From the NCBI GenBank assembly GCA_964471535.1, contig CAYYHA010000003.1, forward strand, positions 1 to 64,000: a stretch of DNA of 64,000 nt, given 5' to 3'. The notes beneath the pieces are model-generated. The model worked only from the letters and a program-made list of their open reading frames with translations, was not told where the DNA came from and searched no databases. The position numbers and the translations under genes are program-made. Source of the stretch: CAYYHA01 sp964471535 (GTDB lineage Bacteria; Myxococcota; Myxococcia; SLRQ01). Within the stretch, counting starts at the first letter, position 1, and every line of letters starts with the position of its first letter. Shown here piece by piece: positions 9,361-17,810 of this stretch.

Positions 9361-11160
9361 TCATCCTCCAAGCGGTCGTGCTTGCGTGATCTGCCGTTTT
9401 CGTTCCTTCAGTGCTTGCAGCTTCCGCGCGCGCTCCTCGGCGGGCACCCCCTCGAGCGCCAGACGGCGGCGGAGCCGTGCCTCCTCGCGGTCGATCGCCG
9501 CAAGATGAATCTTCTGTGCATAGGTCCGCGCGTACTCCACGGCACGTGCGGGCTCGATCGACGACTCGAGGCGCTCCGCCGAACGAGCCAGGTGCTCCCG
9601 CCACCGAGCAATGGTCTCGGCGTCGGAGATACGGGCCATCGCCTCGTGAACGTCGACGGCGCCCCGATCCTTCCACGCCGCGAGGAGCACCTCGAGCGCC
9701 GCACGCACCTCGGGGTGCGAGAGGCTCTCGAGCACCGCCTCCACCTCCTCGAGCACGTGGGGATGCTCGAGGGCCAAGAGGCACAGGGCTTCCTCGCTGG
9801 CGGGGATCGCGGGGGTGCGTGGCTGCGCCGGGGCCGTGGCCCGGCCGTGGCCGGCTGACCTCCGACCCTCGCCGCCGATCCGCCGCCACAGCTCGGCCGT
9901 CTCCATCCCCAGGCGCTCGGCCACCTGCTGCACGTAGAGGCGCCTGCGCATGGGATCGCGCACGCGCCGGAGGATGGGCGCCAGCTGGTCCGCCGCGCGC
10001 ACCTTCTCCTCGACGGCGTGCCCCACCTGGGCGAGGGCGCGCTCGAGGAGGAACTCGGTGAGCGTCCTCGCCTCTTCCAGGCAGCGCTCGAAGGCCTCCC
10101 GCCCGGCGCTCCGGACGAAGGTGTCCGGGTCGCTCCCCTCGGGGAGCACGACGACGCGGGCCACCACCGCCGGGAAGCCCTCGAGCACCTCCTGGCTGCG
10201 CTCGGCCGCCCGCAGACCCGCCGCATCGCCGTCGAAGACGAGGTAGAGGTCGCGCGTGTAGCGGGAGAGGAGGCGGACGTGTCCCTCGGTCAGCGCCGTA
10301 CCGCAGGTAGCCACCGCCTCGGTGACTCCGGCCTGGTGCAGGGCGATGACGTCGAAGTAGCCCTCTACGATCACCGCTCTCCCGGTGCGCCGGATGCCCT
10401 CCCTGGCTCGGTCGAGGCCGAAGAGGACCTCGCTCTTGTGGTAGAGGGGGGTCTCCGGCGAGTTGATGTACTTCGCCGGGTGCTCGCCCTCCACCCGCCG
10501 GCCGCCGAAGGCGACGATGGTTCCATCGGGGCGGCGAATGGGCACCATCAGGCGGCCACGGAAGCGCTCGTAGAGGCCGCGCTCGCCCCGGCCGAGGAGC
10601 CCCGCCCGCTCGGCGACCTCGGCACCCACGCCTGCCGCCTGCAGCGCCCGCAGGAGACCGGCGCCACCCAGCGGGGCATAGCCGAGCCCGAAGGCGCGGG
10701 CGGTGCGGCCCTCGATGCCCCGCCCCCTCAGGTGCTCCACCGCCGGTCGGCCCAGGCTCGGATCGGCGAGCCTCGACTGGTAGATCCGCGCCGCCTCCGC
10801 ATTGGCGCGAAGCAGCGCTTCACGGTCCCGTTGCCGGCGGCGTGCCTCGGGATCGTCGGCCCCGGGCTCGGGCACCTCTACACCGGTGAGCCGGCCGAGA
10901 TCGCGCACCACCTCGGGGAAGGGCTTCCCTTCGATCTCCATCAGGAAGGAGAAGACATCGCCCCCCTTGCCGCAGCCGAAACAGTGGTAGAGCTGCTTCT
11001 CCGGGTCGACGCTGAAGGAGGGGGTGCGCTCCGAGTGGAAGGGACAGAGCCCCTTGTAGGAACGACCGGTGCGCTTCAGCTTCACGAAGCGACCCACCAC
11101 GTCTGCGATCTGCGCGCGCGATCGAATGCGCGCGATCGTCTCTTCGGGAATGCTTGCCAA
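9361..11160 (-). CDS. dnaG: DNA primase DnaG
   Basis: A 599-residue primase that makes RNA primers for the replication fork. The N-terminal zinc-binding domain has C39, H42, C60 and C63 (CPFH and CFGC). The RNA polymerase core and Toprim domain follow, with AVIVEGYFDVIALHQ and the acidic motif LVFDGDAAG. The C-terminal helicase-binding region is weakly conserved, as usual. The start is a TTG at 11158-11160 with AAGG about eight bases before; no ATG or GTG start fits the conserved N-terminus ASIPEETIARIR. It lies between rpsU and rpoD in the classical macromolecular synthesis operon, six bases before rpoD, and behind a hairpin that may attenuate transcription. Confidence 0.97.
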   Translation of the reverse strand: MASIPEETIARIRSRAQIADVVGRFVKLKRTGRSYKGLCPFHSERTPSFSVDPEKQLYHCFGCGKGGDVFSFLMEIEGKPFPEVVRDLGRLTGVEVPEPGADDPEARRRQRDREALLRANAEAARIYQSRLADPSLGRPAVEHLRGRGIEGRTARAFGLGYAPLGGAGLLRALQAAGVGAEVAERAGLLGRGERGLYERFRGRLMVPIRRPDGTIVAFGGRRVEGEHPAKYINSPETPLYHKSEVLFGLDRAREGIRRTGRAVIVEGYFDVIALHQAGVTEAVATCGTALTEGHVRLLSRYTRDLYLVFDGDAAGLRAAERSQEVLEGFPAVVARVVVLPEGSDPDTFVRSAGREAFERCLEEARTLTEFLLERALAQVGHAVEEKVRAADQLAPILRRVRDPMRRRLYVQQVAERLGMETAELWRRIGGEGRRSAGHGRATAPAQPRTPAIPASEEALCLLALEHPHVLEEVEAVLESLSHPEVRAALEVLLAAWKDRGAVDVHEAMARISDAETIARWREHLARSAERLESSIEPARAVEYARTYAQKIHLAAIDREEARLRRRLALEGVPAEERARKLQALKERKRQITQARPLGG

Positions 11161-11207
11161 CGGCGCCTTGGAAACCTTCGGGGCCCGGCCCCGCCTGTGA
11201 GAACGTG

Positions 11208-11241
11208 CGAAGGCCGGACACGTGGACCGTGCCCGGCTTCG
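11208..11241 (-). terminator. Hairpin between rpsU and dnaG, possible attenuator
   Basis: On the minus strand, 11241-11228 and 11222-11208 form a 14-base-pair stem with one bulged C and one G-U pair around a GTCCA loop. No U-tract follows, so termination would be partial or factor-dependent. In E. coli an internal terminator at the same place lowers dnaG expression relative to rpsU; this hairpin could do likewise. Confidence 0.5.
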
Positions 11242-11264
11242 CCCCGTCTCTTTTCCTGGGAACT

Positions 11265-11459
11265 TCAGCGCGCCTTGCGCTGCTTCTTCATCGCGCGCTT
11301 CCGAGCCGCCAGCGACTTCTTCTTACGCTTGACGCTGGGCTTCTCGTAGTGCTCGCGCTTGCGAATCTCGGAGAGGATGCCCGCCTTCTCGCACGCCTTC
11401 TTGAAGCGCTTGAGCGCGTTGTCGAAGCTCTCTCCGTCCTTGACGCGAACTGCAGTCAT
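11265..11459 (-). CDS. rpsU: 30S ribosomal protein S21
   Basis: A 64-residue, very basic protein of normal length for S21, which joins the 30S subunit near the anti-Shine-Dalgarno region of 16S rRNA. The family sequence is clear: VRVKDGESFDNALKRFKKACEKAGIL, then REHYEKPSVKRKKK and a Lys/Arg-rich tail. It is the first gene of rpsU-dnaG-rpoD on the minus strand. A long, comparatively AT-rich leader (11560-11583) precedes it. Confidence 0.97.
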   Translation of the reverse strand: MTAVRVKDGESFDNALKRFKKACEKAGILSEIRKREHYEKPSVKRKKKSLAARKRAMKKQRKAR

Positions 11460-11573
11460 CGGCTTCTCACCACCTTCCCAGACGAATTTCGACGCCGGGA
11501 GGGATCGCTGCCCCGCCCCTCCGGACGCCGAGGGGTCCGGGGTGTCGCAAATCCTTGAAAAACAGTCAAGAAA

Positions 11574-11604
11574 ATCATTTGGGAAGCGGGCGCCCCGCTG
11601 TCAA
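11574..11604 (-). promoter_or_regulatory. Candidate promoter of rpsU-dnaG-rpoD
   Basis: On the minus strand a perfect TTGACA (11604-11599) is followed 17-19 bases later by CAAATG/AATGAT in a locally AT-rich patch. The -35 is convincing, the -10 weak. It leaves a leader of about 110 bases before rpsU. Confidence 0.35.
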
Positions 11605-11654
11605 GCCCGGCGCCGAGGCGCCGCGCGATGCAGGCCGCGGGATACCGCGGTGCG

Positions 11655-11993
11655 TCAATCCCGATGGCGGCGCGCCTTCTCTTCGAGCCCCCCGGTGCCG
11701 AAGCGCCGCTCGAGTTCCTCCCAGACGTCTTCGGCGGGCACCTCGTGGGCCGCAAGCAGCACCCACAGATGGAAGACGAGATCCGCCGCCTCGTGCACGA
11801 GCGCCGCTTTCGCCCCCCCGAGCTCGGCGCGCACCGAGGCCTCGATCACCTCCCCCGCCTCCTCCTGCACCTTGCTGCGCACCTTCGGCAGGCCCCTCTG
11901 GAGGAGCGTGGCCACGTAGCTCTCCGGGCCGCCTTCGGACTGCCGCTGCCGGATCACCGCCGCCAGCCGATCGAGGATCGTCGCATCAGCCAT
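11655..11993 (-). CDS. hisE: Phosphoribosyl-ATP pyrophosphatase HisE
   Basis: A 112-residue MazG-fold enzyme for the second step of histidine synthesis, hydrolysis of phosphoribosyl-ATP to phosphoribosyl-AMP. The signature helices are visible: LLQRGLPKVRSKVQEEAGEVIEA with the metal-binding EExxE-like residues, and LVHEAADLVFHLWVLL. It is a stand-alone HisE, unlike the HisI-HisE fusions of enterics; here HisI is fused to HisF instead. Its ATG lies eight bases inside the end of hisFI, so translation is coupled. It is the last gene of the his operon. Confidence 0.95.
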   Translation of the reverse strand: MADATILDRLAAVIRQRQSEGGPESYVATLLQRGLPKVRSKVQEEAGEVIEASVRAELGGAKAALVHEAADLVFHLWVLLAAHEVPAEDVWEELERRFGTGGLEEKARRHRD

Positions 11994-13278
11994 GGGCCGC
12001 TCCTCCGCGCTCGTCGTCGTCCTCCGCCCCGACCGCCGGCGCCCGGCTGCCGCCCGCCGGTCGATCCCCTCGGGGCCGGAGACCCTTCCCCGGCTCGAAG
12101 ACCCGATCGAAGCAGGTCGCCGCGCCCGTGTGGCAGGCGGGCCCTGCCTCCCGCACCCGGTAGAGGAGCGTGTCCCCGTCGCAGTCGAGGGCGACCTCCT
12201 CCACCGTCTGCGTGTGGCCGCTCTGGCCTCCCTTCAGCCAGAGCACATCGCGGCTGCGGCTGTGGTAGTGGGCGAGCCCCGTGAGCACCGTCCTGCGGAC
12301 GGCCTCCCGATCCGCCCACGCCACCATGAGCACCGCCTCGCTCGTCACGCTCTGGGCGACCACGGGAACGAGGCCGCGTGCGTCGAAGCGAACGGCTTCG
12401 AGAAGCTCTGCGACGTGGAGCGGCGATCCGGGCGGCCGCACCTCGATGCCCCGGGCCAGGAGGAAGCGCTTGGCCTCGGGGAGGGTGCACTCGCCGAAGT
12501 GGAAGAGGCTCGCCGCCAGCACCGCCGCCGCGCCGCCGTGGACGATGCCCTCGTAGAGGTGCTCGAGCCGGCCCACCCCGCCGCTGGCGATCACGGGGAT
12601 GGGCACGCGGTCGGCGACGGCGCGGGTCAGCTCGAGATCGAAGCCGTCTCGCGTGCCGTCGCGGTCCATCGAGGTCAGCAGGATCTCCCCGACGCCGAGG
12701 TCCGCGAGATGGGCGCACCACGCAATCGCATCGATGCCGGTGGGCGTGCGGCCCCCGTGGACGTAGACCTCGTAGCGGGTTCCCTCGATGGCTTCGGGCT
12801 CGGGCAAGGCCAGCGCCGGACGGCGTGCCAGCCACGGGGGCCGGCGGCGGGGCGCACGGGGCGGCCGATCCGCCGCCACCCGGCGAGCGTCCACCGCCGC
12901 GACCACACACTGCGAGCCCGCCTTCCCCGCCGCCGCCGCCGCCAGACCTGGCGCCTCGACGAGGGCGGTGTTGATGCACACCTTGTCGGCGCCCGCGTGG
13001 AGGAGCGCCCGGAGATCGTCCACCGAGCGGACACCACCTCCGACGGAGAGGGGCACGCGAACCTCGTCCGCCACCTGCCGCACCAGCTCGAGGAGGGTCC
13101 CCCGTCCCTCGTGGGAGGCACTGATGTCCAAGAGGCAGATCTCGTCGGCCCCCTGCGCCTCGTAGGCCCGCGCCGCCTCGACCGGATCCCCCGCGTCCCG
13201 GAGGCCTTCGAAGTGGACCCCCTTCACCACCCGGCCGTCCTTCACGTCGAGGCAGGGAATGAGGCGCGGTGCAGGCAT
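11986..13278 (-). CDS. hisF/hisI: HisF-HisI fusion (imidazole glycerol phosphate synthase cyclase subunit + phosphoribosyl-AMP cyclohydrolase)
   Basis: A 430-residue bifunctional histidine enzyme. Residues 1-285 are HisF, a (beta-alpha)8 barrel that makes imidazole glycerol phosphate with ammonia from HisH; the catalytic Asp residues are D11 (CLDVKDG) and D130 (AAVDARR). Residues about 288-400 are HisI, with YHSRSRDVLWLKGGQSGHTQ, the metal-binding DCDGD (366-370) and ACHTGAATCF (381-390). A Pro/Arg-rich insertion (about 134-166) interrupts HisF before YEVYVHGGRTPTG. The last 30 residues are a disordered acidic tail. The reading frame is continuous, so this is a true fusion. HisI is more often fused to HisE. 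It is coupled to hisE by an eight-base overlap. Confidence 0.93.
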   Translation of the reverse strand: MPAPRLIPCLDVKDGRVVKGVHFEGLRDAGDPVEAARAYEAQGADEICLLDISASHEGRGTLLELVRQVADEVRVPLSVGGGVRSVDDLRALLHAGADKVCINTALVEAPGLAAAAAGKAGSQCVVAAVDARRVAADRPPRAPRRRPPWLARRPALALPEPEAIEGTRYEVYVHGGRTPTGIDAIAWCAHLADLGVGEILLTSMDRDGTRDGFDLELTRAVADRVPIPVIASGGVGRLEHLYEGIVHGGAAAVLAASLFHFGECTLPEAKRFLLARGIEVRPPGSPLHVAELLEAVRFDARGLVPVVAQSVTSEAVLMVAWADREAVRRTVLTGLAHYHSRSRDVLWLKGGQSGHTQTVEEVALDCDGDTLLYRVREAGPACHTGAATCFDRVFEPGKGLRPRGDRPAGGSRAPAVGAEDDDERGGAAHG

Positions 13279-13341
13279 GGGTGCTCTCCTGTGGGCGCTG
13301 GATCGCGGGCGGGCCGTCGCTGGCCTGCTCGGGACGAGGCG

Positions 13342-14082
13342 CTAGGTGTCGCTGGGATAGAGGTCGGAGCGATTGTACCGCCCGAGCAGGCGAGGGAGAT
13401 CGAGATCGCCCTGGTAGACCGCACGGCCGGCGATGGCAGCGGTGATGCCCGGGTGGCGGGCGAGGGCCTCGAGATCGGAGGCGCCGCGCACCCCGCCGCT
13501 GGCCACCACCGGGAGGCCAACCTCGTCGGCGAGGCGGCAGGTGGCCTCCACGTTCACGCCCCGTCCGGTGCCGTCGCGGCGGATGTCGGTGTAGAGCAGG
13601 CCCGCGGCGCCGGCGAACTTCGCCCGCCGAGCCACCTCCGAGACCCCGCAACCCGACCCGGTGGTCCACCCCTCGATGGCCACCTCACCGTCCCGCGCGT
13701 CGACCCCCACGAGCACCTGTCCGGGGTAGGCTTCGCAAGCGGCCTCGAGGAGCGCTGCGTCGCGGACCGCCGCCGTGCCAAGGACCACCCGCTCCACGCC
13801 CAGGTCGAAGGCGGCGGCGACGGCCTCGAGGGAGCGCAGCCCACCGCCGAGCTGCACCCGCAGCCCTGCGGCGAGGATGGCCTCCACCGCGCGCCGGTTC
13901 TGGGGGCGACCGGTGAAGGCGCCGTCCAGGTCGACGACGTGCACCCAGCGCGCACCGGCCCGGGCAAAATGCCGGGCCTGCGCTCCTGGGTCGCGGCTGT
14001 ACACCGTCGCCGTCTCCGCCCGGCCCTCGACCAGGCGCACACAGGTGCCGTCCTTCAGGTCGATGGCGGGCAGGAGGCGCAC
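13342..14082 (-). CDS. hisA: Phosphoribosylformimino-5-aminoimidazole carboxamide ribotide isomerase HisA
   Basis: A 246-residue barrel enzyme that isomerises ProFAR to PRFAR, the substrate of HisF-HisH. The start LLPAIDLKDGTCVRLVEG has the catalytic Asp; QLGGGLRS, the second catalytic Asp in LLYTDIRRDGTGRG and VVASGGVRG follow in the normal order. Length is normal. Gaps of 83 bases to hisH and 63 bases to hisFI are the largest inside the operon, but no promoter or terminator stands out there. Confidence 0.97.
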   Translation of the reverse strand: MRLLPAIDLKDGTCVRLVEGRAETATVYSRDPGAQARHFARAGARWVHVVDLDGAFTGRPQNRRAVEAILAAGLRVQLGGGLRSLEAVAAAFDLGVERVVLGTAAVRDAALLEAACEAYPGQVLVGVDARDGEVAIEGWTTGSGCGVSEVARRAKFAGAAGLLYTDIRRDGTGRGVNVEATCRLADEVGLPVVASGGVRGASDLEALARHPGITAAIAGRAVYQGDLDLPRLLGRYNRSDLYPSDT

Positions 14083-14165
14083 CGCCCCTCTTTACCAGCA
14101 GGGCGCCGCCCTCCGGAAGCGGCGCTCCGACCCGGCCCGGGCCCGGCGAAGCGGCAGAGGGCGCT

Positions 14166-14819
14166 TCAGCCCGGCGCACCCTCTGTACCGTGGGCCAGCC
14201 ACGCCCGCAGCAACGCCTCGCCCGCCTCCTGGCTCTTCTCGGGGTGGAACTGCACCGCGACCACGGCGCCCGAGGCGATGCCGGCGCAGAACGGCAGTCC
14301 ATGCTCGGCGCGCAGCGCCACGATGTCCGACTGTTCCGGACACACGTAATAGGAATGGACGAAGTAGAAGTGGGCGGCGTCCGGGAGGCGGGAGAGCACC
14401 GCATGGGCGCGCCCGGTTTCGGTGCGCTCCACCGGCGTCCAGCCCATGTGGGGCACCTTCAAGGGCCGGCCGTCGGGCCCGGTGGCACCGTGGGGAAAGC
14501 GCACCACCCGGCCGCGGAAGAGCCCCAGCCCCGCCGCGCCCCCTTGCTCCTCGCTCTCGTCGAAGAGCACCTGCAGGCCCAGGCAGATGCCCAGGTAGGG
14601 CCGCCCACGGGCGACGTGGTCGCGCACGACGGCGTCGATCCCGGTGCGCCGCAGCTCTTCCATGCACTCGGGGAAGGCGCCCTGCCCAGGGAAGACGAGA
14701 CGACTCGCCGCGGCGAGCACCGAGGGGTCGCCGCTGACCACCACCTCGGCGCCACAGCGTTCGAAGGCCCGGCGCACGCTGCGCAGGTTGCCGGCGCCGT
14801 AGTCGACGACTGCGATCAC
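14166..14819 (-). CDS. hisH: Imidazole glycerol phosphate synthase glutaminase subunit HisH
   Basis: A 217-residue class I glutamine amidotransferase that feeds ammonia to HisF. The nucleophile Cys lies in YLGICLGLQVLF, and the His and Glu of the triad in VAVQFHPEKSQ. The start VVDYGAGNLRSV is typical. The GTG at 14819 overlaps the hisB stop by four bases (GTGA), so the two genes are translationally coupled. The last few residues (TEGAPG) extend slightly beyond the family core. Confidence 0.97.
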   Translation of the reverse strand: MIAVVDYGAGNLRSVRRAFERCGAEVVVSGDPSVLAAASRLVFPGQGAFPECMEELRRTGIDAVVRDHVARGRPYLGICLGLQVLFDESEEQGGAAGLGLFRGRVVRFPHGATGPDGRPLKVPHMGWTPVERTETGRAHAVLSRLPDAAHFYFVHSYYVCPEQSDIVALRAEHGLPFCAGIASGAVVAVQFHPEKSQEAGEALLRAWLAHGTEGAPG

Positions 14820-15421
14820 CCCTCGAGGGTCCCCTTCGTCGACGGCACGCCGCTCTGGCGGGGATCGGGATCGGTGGCCATCCGGCAGGCCCGGGCGAAA
14901 GCCTTGAACAGCGCCTCCACCAGATGGTGCAGGTTCTCCCCGTAGAGGAGCCGTGCGTGCACGTTCGCCTTCGCTGCGGAGGCGAAGCTCTGGAAGATAT
15001 GGTCGACGAGGTCCACGGGGAGCCCGCCGAGGACCTCGCCCCGCCGCCGCTCGAGCGGACCCGGGTGAAAGACGAGGTAGGGCCGTCCGCCGAAATCCAC
15101 ACTCACCTCCGCGGCGGCCTCGTCGAGGGGGCAGCGCATGAAACCGAAGCGACCGATGCCCCGGCGGGATCCCAGCGCCTGGTCGAAGGCCTGACCGAGG
15201 ACGATCGCGGTGTCCTCGACGGTGTGGTGCGCATCCACCTCGAGGTCCCCGCGGGCCTCGATGCGAAGGTCGTAGAGCCCGTGCCGGGCCACCTGCTCGA
15301 GCATGTGGTCGAAGAAGGGGATGCCGGTGGAGATCGTCGCCGTGCCGTCGCCGTCGAGATCGAGTTCGAGGTGGATCGAGGTCTCCCGCGTCTGACGCGT
15401 GACGGTGGCTCGTCGGCTCAT
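14816..15421 (-). CDS. hisB: Imidazoleglycerol-phosphate dehydratase HisB
   Basis: A 201-residue monofunctional dehydratase producing imidazole acetol phosphate. The metal-binding motifs are present: FFDHMLEQVARHG, DAHHTVEDTAIVLGQA and the later VDHIFQSFA and ENLHHLVEALFKAFA. The histidinol-phosphatase domain found in enteric HisB is absent, so that step must be done by another enzyme. The ATG at 15421 overlaps the hisC stop (ATGA). The C-terminus ends in the usual STKGTL segment. Confidence 0.97.
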   Translation of the reverse strand: MSRRATVTRQTRETSIHLELDLDGDGTATISTGIPFFDHMLEQVARHGLYDLRIEARGDLEVDAHHTVEDTAIVLGQAFDQALGSRRGIGRFGFMRCPLDEAAAEVSVDFGGRPYLVFHPGPLERRRGEVLGGLPVDLVDHIFQSFASAAKANVHARLLYGENLHHLVEALFKAFARACRMATDPDPRQSGVPSTKGTLEG

Positions 15422-16494
15422 GGGCTCGTTCCTCCGAGGATCCCGGCGAGCGCCCTGAGGAGGCGTGCGTTCTGCTCCGGGGTTCCGACGGTGATGCGAA
15501 GACACCCCTCGAGGGGTGTTCCCCTGCGGTGGAGGTTGCGCACCAGGATCCCTTCCTCACGTAGCGCCAGGTGGACGCGCTCGGCGTCGGGGACGCGGAC
15601 CAGGAGGAGGTTGGCGTGGGACTCGAACGGCTCGAGTCCCAGCGCTCGCAGTCCGCCCGCCAGCTCCGCCCGCGCCTCGCGCACCTCCTCGACGATGGGG
15701 GTCACGAGAGCGTCCCAGCGGTCGAGCACCTCTACGGCGAGCGCCATGGAGAGGGCGTCGATGTTGTAGGGCAGGCGCACCTTTTCGAGCTCACGGGCGA
15801 GCGGCTCCGAGGCGACGGCGAAGCCCACACGGAGGGCGGCGAGGCCCACCTTGGAGAGGGTGCGCATCACCACCACGTTCTCGTAGTGCTCGACGAGGGC
15901 GAGGAGACTCTCCCCGGCGAAGGGCGCGTAGGCCTCGTCGACCACCACCAGCCCCGAGCCGAGCTCGGCAGCCTGCTCCACCGCCTCGCGGGGCCACAGC
16001 GTCCCGGTGGGGTTGTTGGGACGTGCCAGGAAGAAGAGCGCCGGACGCAGCGCACGCAGACGCTGGCCGAGGTCACGAAGGTCGAGCTCGAAGCGGGGGC
16101 CGGTGGGGATCTCGACGGGGTCGAGGCCCAGCGCGGTGGCCTGGATGCGGTACATGGAGAAGGTCGGCCCAGGGAAGGCCACCTTGGCCGGCGCGCCGCC
16201 GGTGCCCCGGCCAACGGCGGTCATGAGGATGGACAGCACCTCGTCCGAGCCGTTGCCCGGCACGATCTGCTCGGGACGCACCCCCAGGTGCCGGGCCGCC
16301 GCTTCGCGCAGGGGCCAGGCACCCGCGTCGGGGTAGCGGTTCAGGGGCAGGCGAGCGAGGCGTTCGAGGGCCTCGCCGAGGGGGGGCGCGACGGGACTCT
16401 CGTTGGCATCGAGGTAGAGGCAACCGGCCGGCCGCGCCACCTGGTAGGGCTCGAGCTCCCCCAGGGCCGGAGAGAGGACCTCCCGCCAGCTCAC
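15418..16494 (-). CDS. hisC: Histidinol-phosphate aminotransferase HisC
   Basis: A 358-residue PLP-dependent fold-type I aminotransferase. Visible motifs are LDANESP near the start, GNGSDEVL, the ARPNNPTGT loop, the Asp in VVDEAYAPFAG, the Schiff-base Lys in MRTLSKVGLAALRVG, and the Arg in CLRITVGT that binds the substrate phosphate or carboxylate. The GTG at 16494 overlaps the hisD stop by four bases (GTGA). Length and order are normal for the family. Confidence 0.96.
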   Translation of the reverse strand: MSWREVLSPALGELEPYQVARPAGCLYLDANESPVAPPLGEALERLARLPLNRYPDAGAWPLREAAARHLGVRPEQIVPGNGSDEVLSILMTAVGRGTGGAPAKVAFPGPTFSMYRIQATALGLDPVEIPTGPRFELDLRDLGQRLRALRPALFFLARPNNPTGTLWPREAVEQAAELGSGLVVVDEAYAPFAGESLLALVEHYENVVVMRTLSKVGLAALRVGFAVASEPLARELEKVRLPYNIDALSMALAVEVLDRWDALVTPIVEEVREARAELAGGLRALGLEPFESHANLLLVRVPDAERVHLALREEGILVRNLHRRGTPLEGCLRITVGTPEQNARLLRALAGILGGTSP

Positions 16495-17810
16495 CGCTCG
16501 GGCCCTCCACCGCGCCGACGGGTGCGAAGCGCCACCGCGCGCCGGTGGGCCTCGAGTCCCTCGGCGGCGGCCAGCGCCTCCACGGCGCCGGCGAGGCGGC
16601 GCAGGCCCGCGGCTCGAAACTCGATGACGCTGCCGTAGCGGAGAAAGTGGTGTACGCCCAGCCCCGAGGCGAAGCGGGCGGTCCCCGCGGTGGGAAGGAC
16701 GTGGCTGGGACCCGCCACGTAGTCCCCCACCGCCTCGGGCGTGTAGGGCCCGAGGAAGACCGCGCCGGCGCTCGGCACCTGGCCGAGGGCCGAACGGGGC
16801 CGGCGGATGAGCAGCTCGAGGTGCTCGGGCGCAAAGGCTTCGGCGAGGGCAAGGGCGTCGGCGCGATCCCGCGCGAGAATTGCGGCCCCTCGCCGCGTAA
16901 GGGCGCGCCGAGCGATGCCTGCCCGCGGCAGGTCCGCCAGCTGGCGATTCAACGCCGCCTCCACCGCGTCGACGAGGGCCGGCACCCAGGTGACGAGCAC
17001 CGCCATCGCCCGGGGATCGTGCTCGGCCTGGGCGAGGAGATCGGCGGCGATCCACTCGGGGTCGGCGCTTGCGTCGGCGACGATCACCACCTCACTCGGT
17101 CCCGCCTCCATGTCCACCCCCACGTGCCCCTGCACCAGGCGCTTCGCGGCGGCCACGTAGACGTTGCCGGGCCCGACGATGAGATCGACCGCGGGCACGG
17201 TCCGCGTACCGAAGGCCAGGGCCGCGACGGCCTGGGCGCCGCCCACCCGCACGACGCGGTCGACGCCCGAGAGGTGTGCAGCGGCCAGGATTGCGTCGTC
17301 GAGCCTTCCCCCGGGCGTGGGCGTCACCAGCGTCAGCTCCCGCACCCCCGCCACCCGGGCCGGAATGGCCGTCATGAGCACGGTGGAGGGATAGCGGGCG
17401 CTGCCGCCGGGGGCGTAGAGGCCCACGCGGCGCACCGGCACCACCCGCTGCTGCAGGCGGTTCCCGAACCGGTCGCGGAGATCCACCTCGTGGGGGCGCT
17501 GGGCCTCGTGGAAGCGGCGGATCCGCTCCGCCGCCACCTCGAGCGCCTCGGCGAGCGGGACAGGCAGGCGCCCGAGGGCCCCGGCGAGGGCCTCGCGGGG
17601 CACGAGCAAATCGGCGGCACGCCGGGGCGACCATCCGTCGTAACGGCGGGTGTACTCGAGCAGGGCGGCGTCGCCCCGCCGGCGCACCGCATCGACGATG
17701 GCGGCGGCCTGCGCGAGCACCTTCCCGTCCTGCGTCACCGCTCCGCGCGCACGGAGACGGCGAAGCCCCTGCTCGAAGCCTCGATCGCCCCGCACCAGGC
17801 GGAGGAGCAT
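16491..17810 (-). CDS. hisD: Histidinol dehydrogenase HisD
   Basis: A 439-residue zinc enzyme that oxidises histidinol to histidine in two NAD-dependent steps. Characteristic segments are VGLYAPGGSARYPSTVLMTAIPA, VGGAQAVAALAFGT, VDLIVGPGNVYVAAAKR, MEAGPSEVVIVAD, LLAQAEHDPRA and, late, the His pair region in AFAPEHLELL. The ATG at 17810 was chosen because family homology begins there; sequence further upstream runs into the assembly gap. It is the first visible gene of the his operon, and its promoter probably lies in or next to the gap at 17931-18030. Confidence 0.96.
   Translation of the reverse strand: MLLRLVRGDRGFEQGLRRLRARGAVTQDGKVLAQAAAIVDAVRRRGDAALLEYTRRYDGWSPRRAADLLVPREALAGALGRLPVPLAEALEVAAERIRRFHEAQRPHEVDLRDRFGNRLQQRVVPVRRVGLYAPGGSARYPSTVLMTAIPARVAGVRELTLVTPTPGGRLDDAILAAAHLSGVDRVVRVGGAQAVAALAFGTRTVPAVDLIVGPGNVYVAAAKRLVQGHVGVDMEAGPSEVVIVADASADPEWIAADLLAQAEHDPRAMAVLVTWVPALVDAVEAALNRQLADLPRAGIARRALTRRGAAILARDRADALALAEAFAPEHLELLIRRPRSALGQVPSAGAVFLGPYTPEAVGDYVAGPSHVLPTAGTARFASGLGVHHFLRYGSVIEFRAAGLRRLAGAVEALAAAEGLEAHRRAVALRTRRRGGGPER

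Noticed and set aside
11609..11623. GGCGCC-type hairpin between hisE and rpsU as terminator
   Set aside because: Very short stem and no T-tract in either direction.
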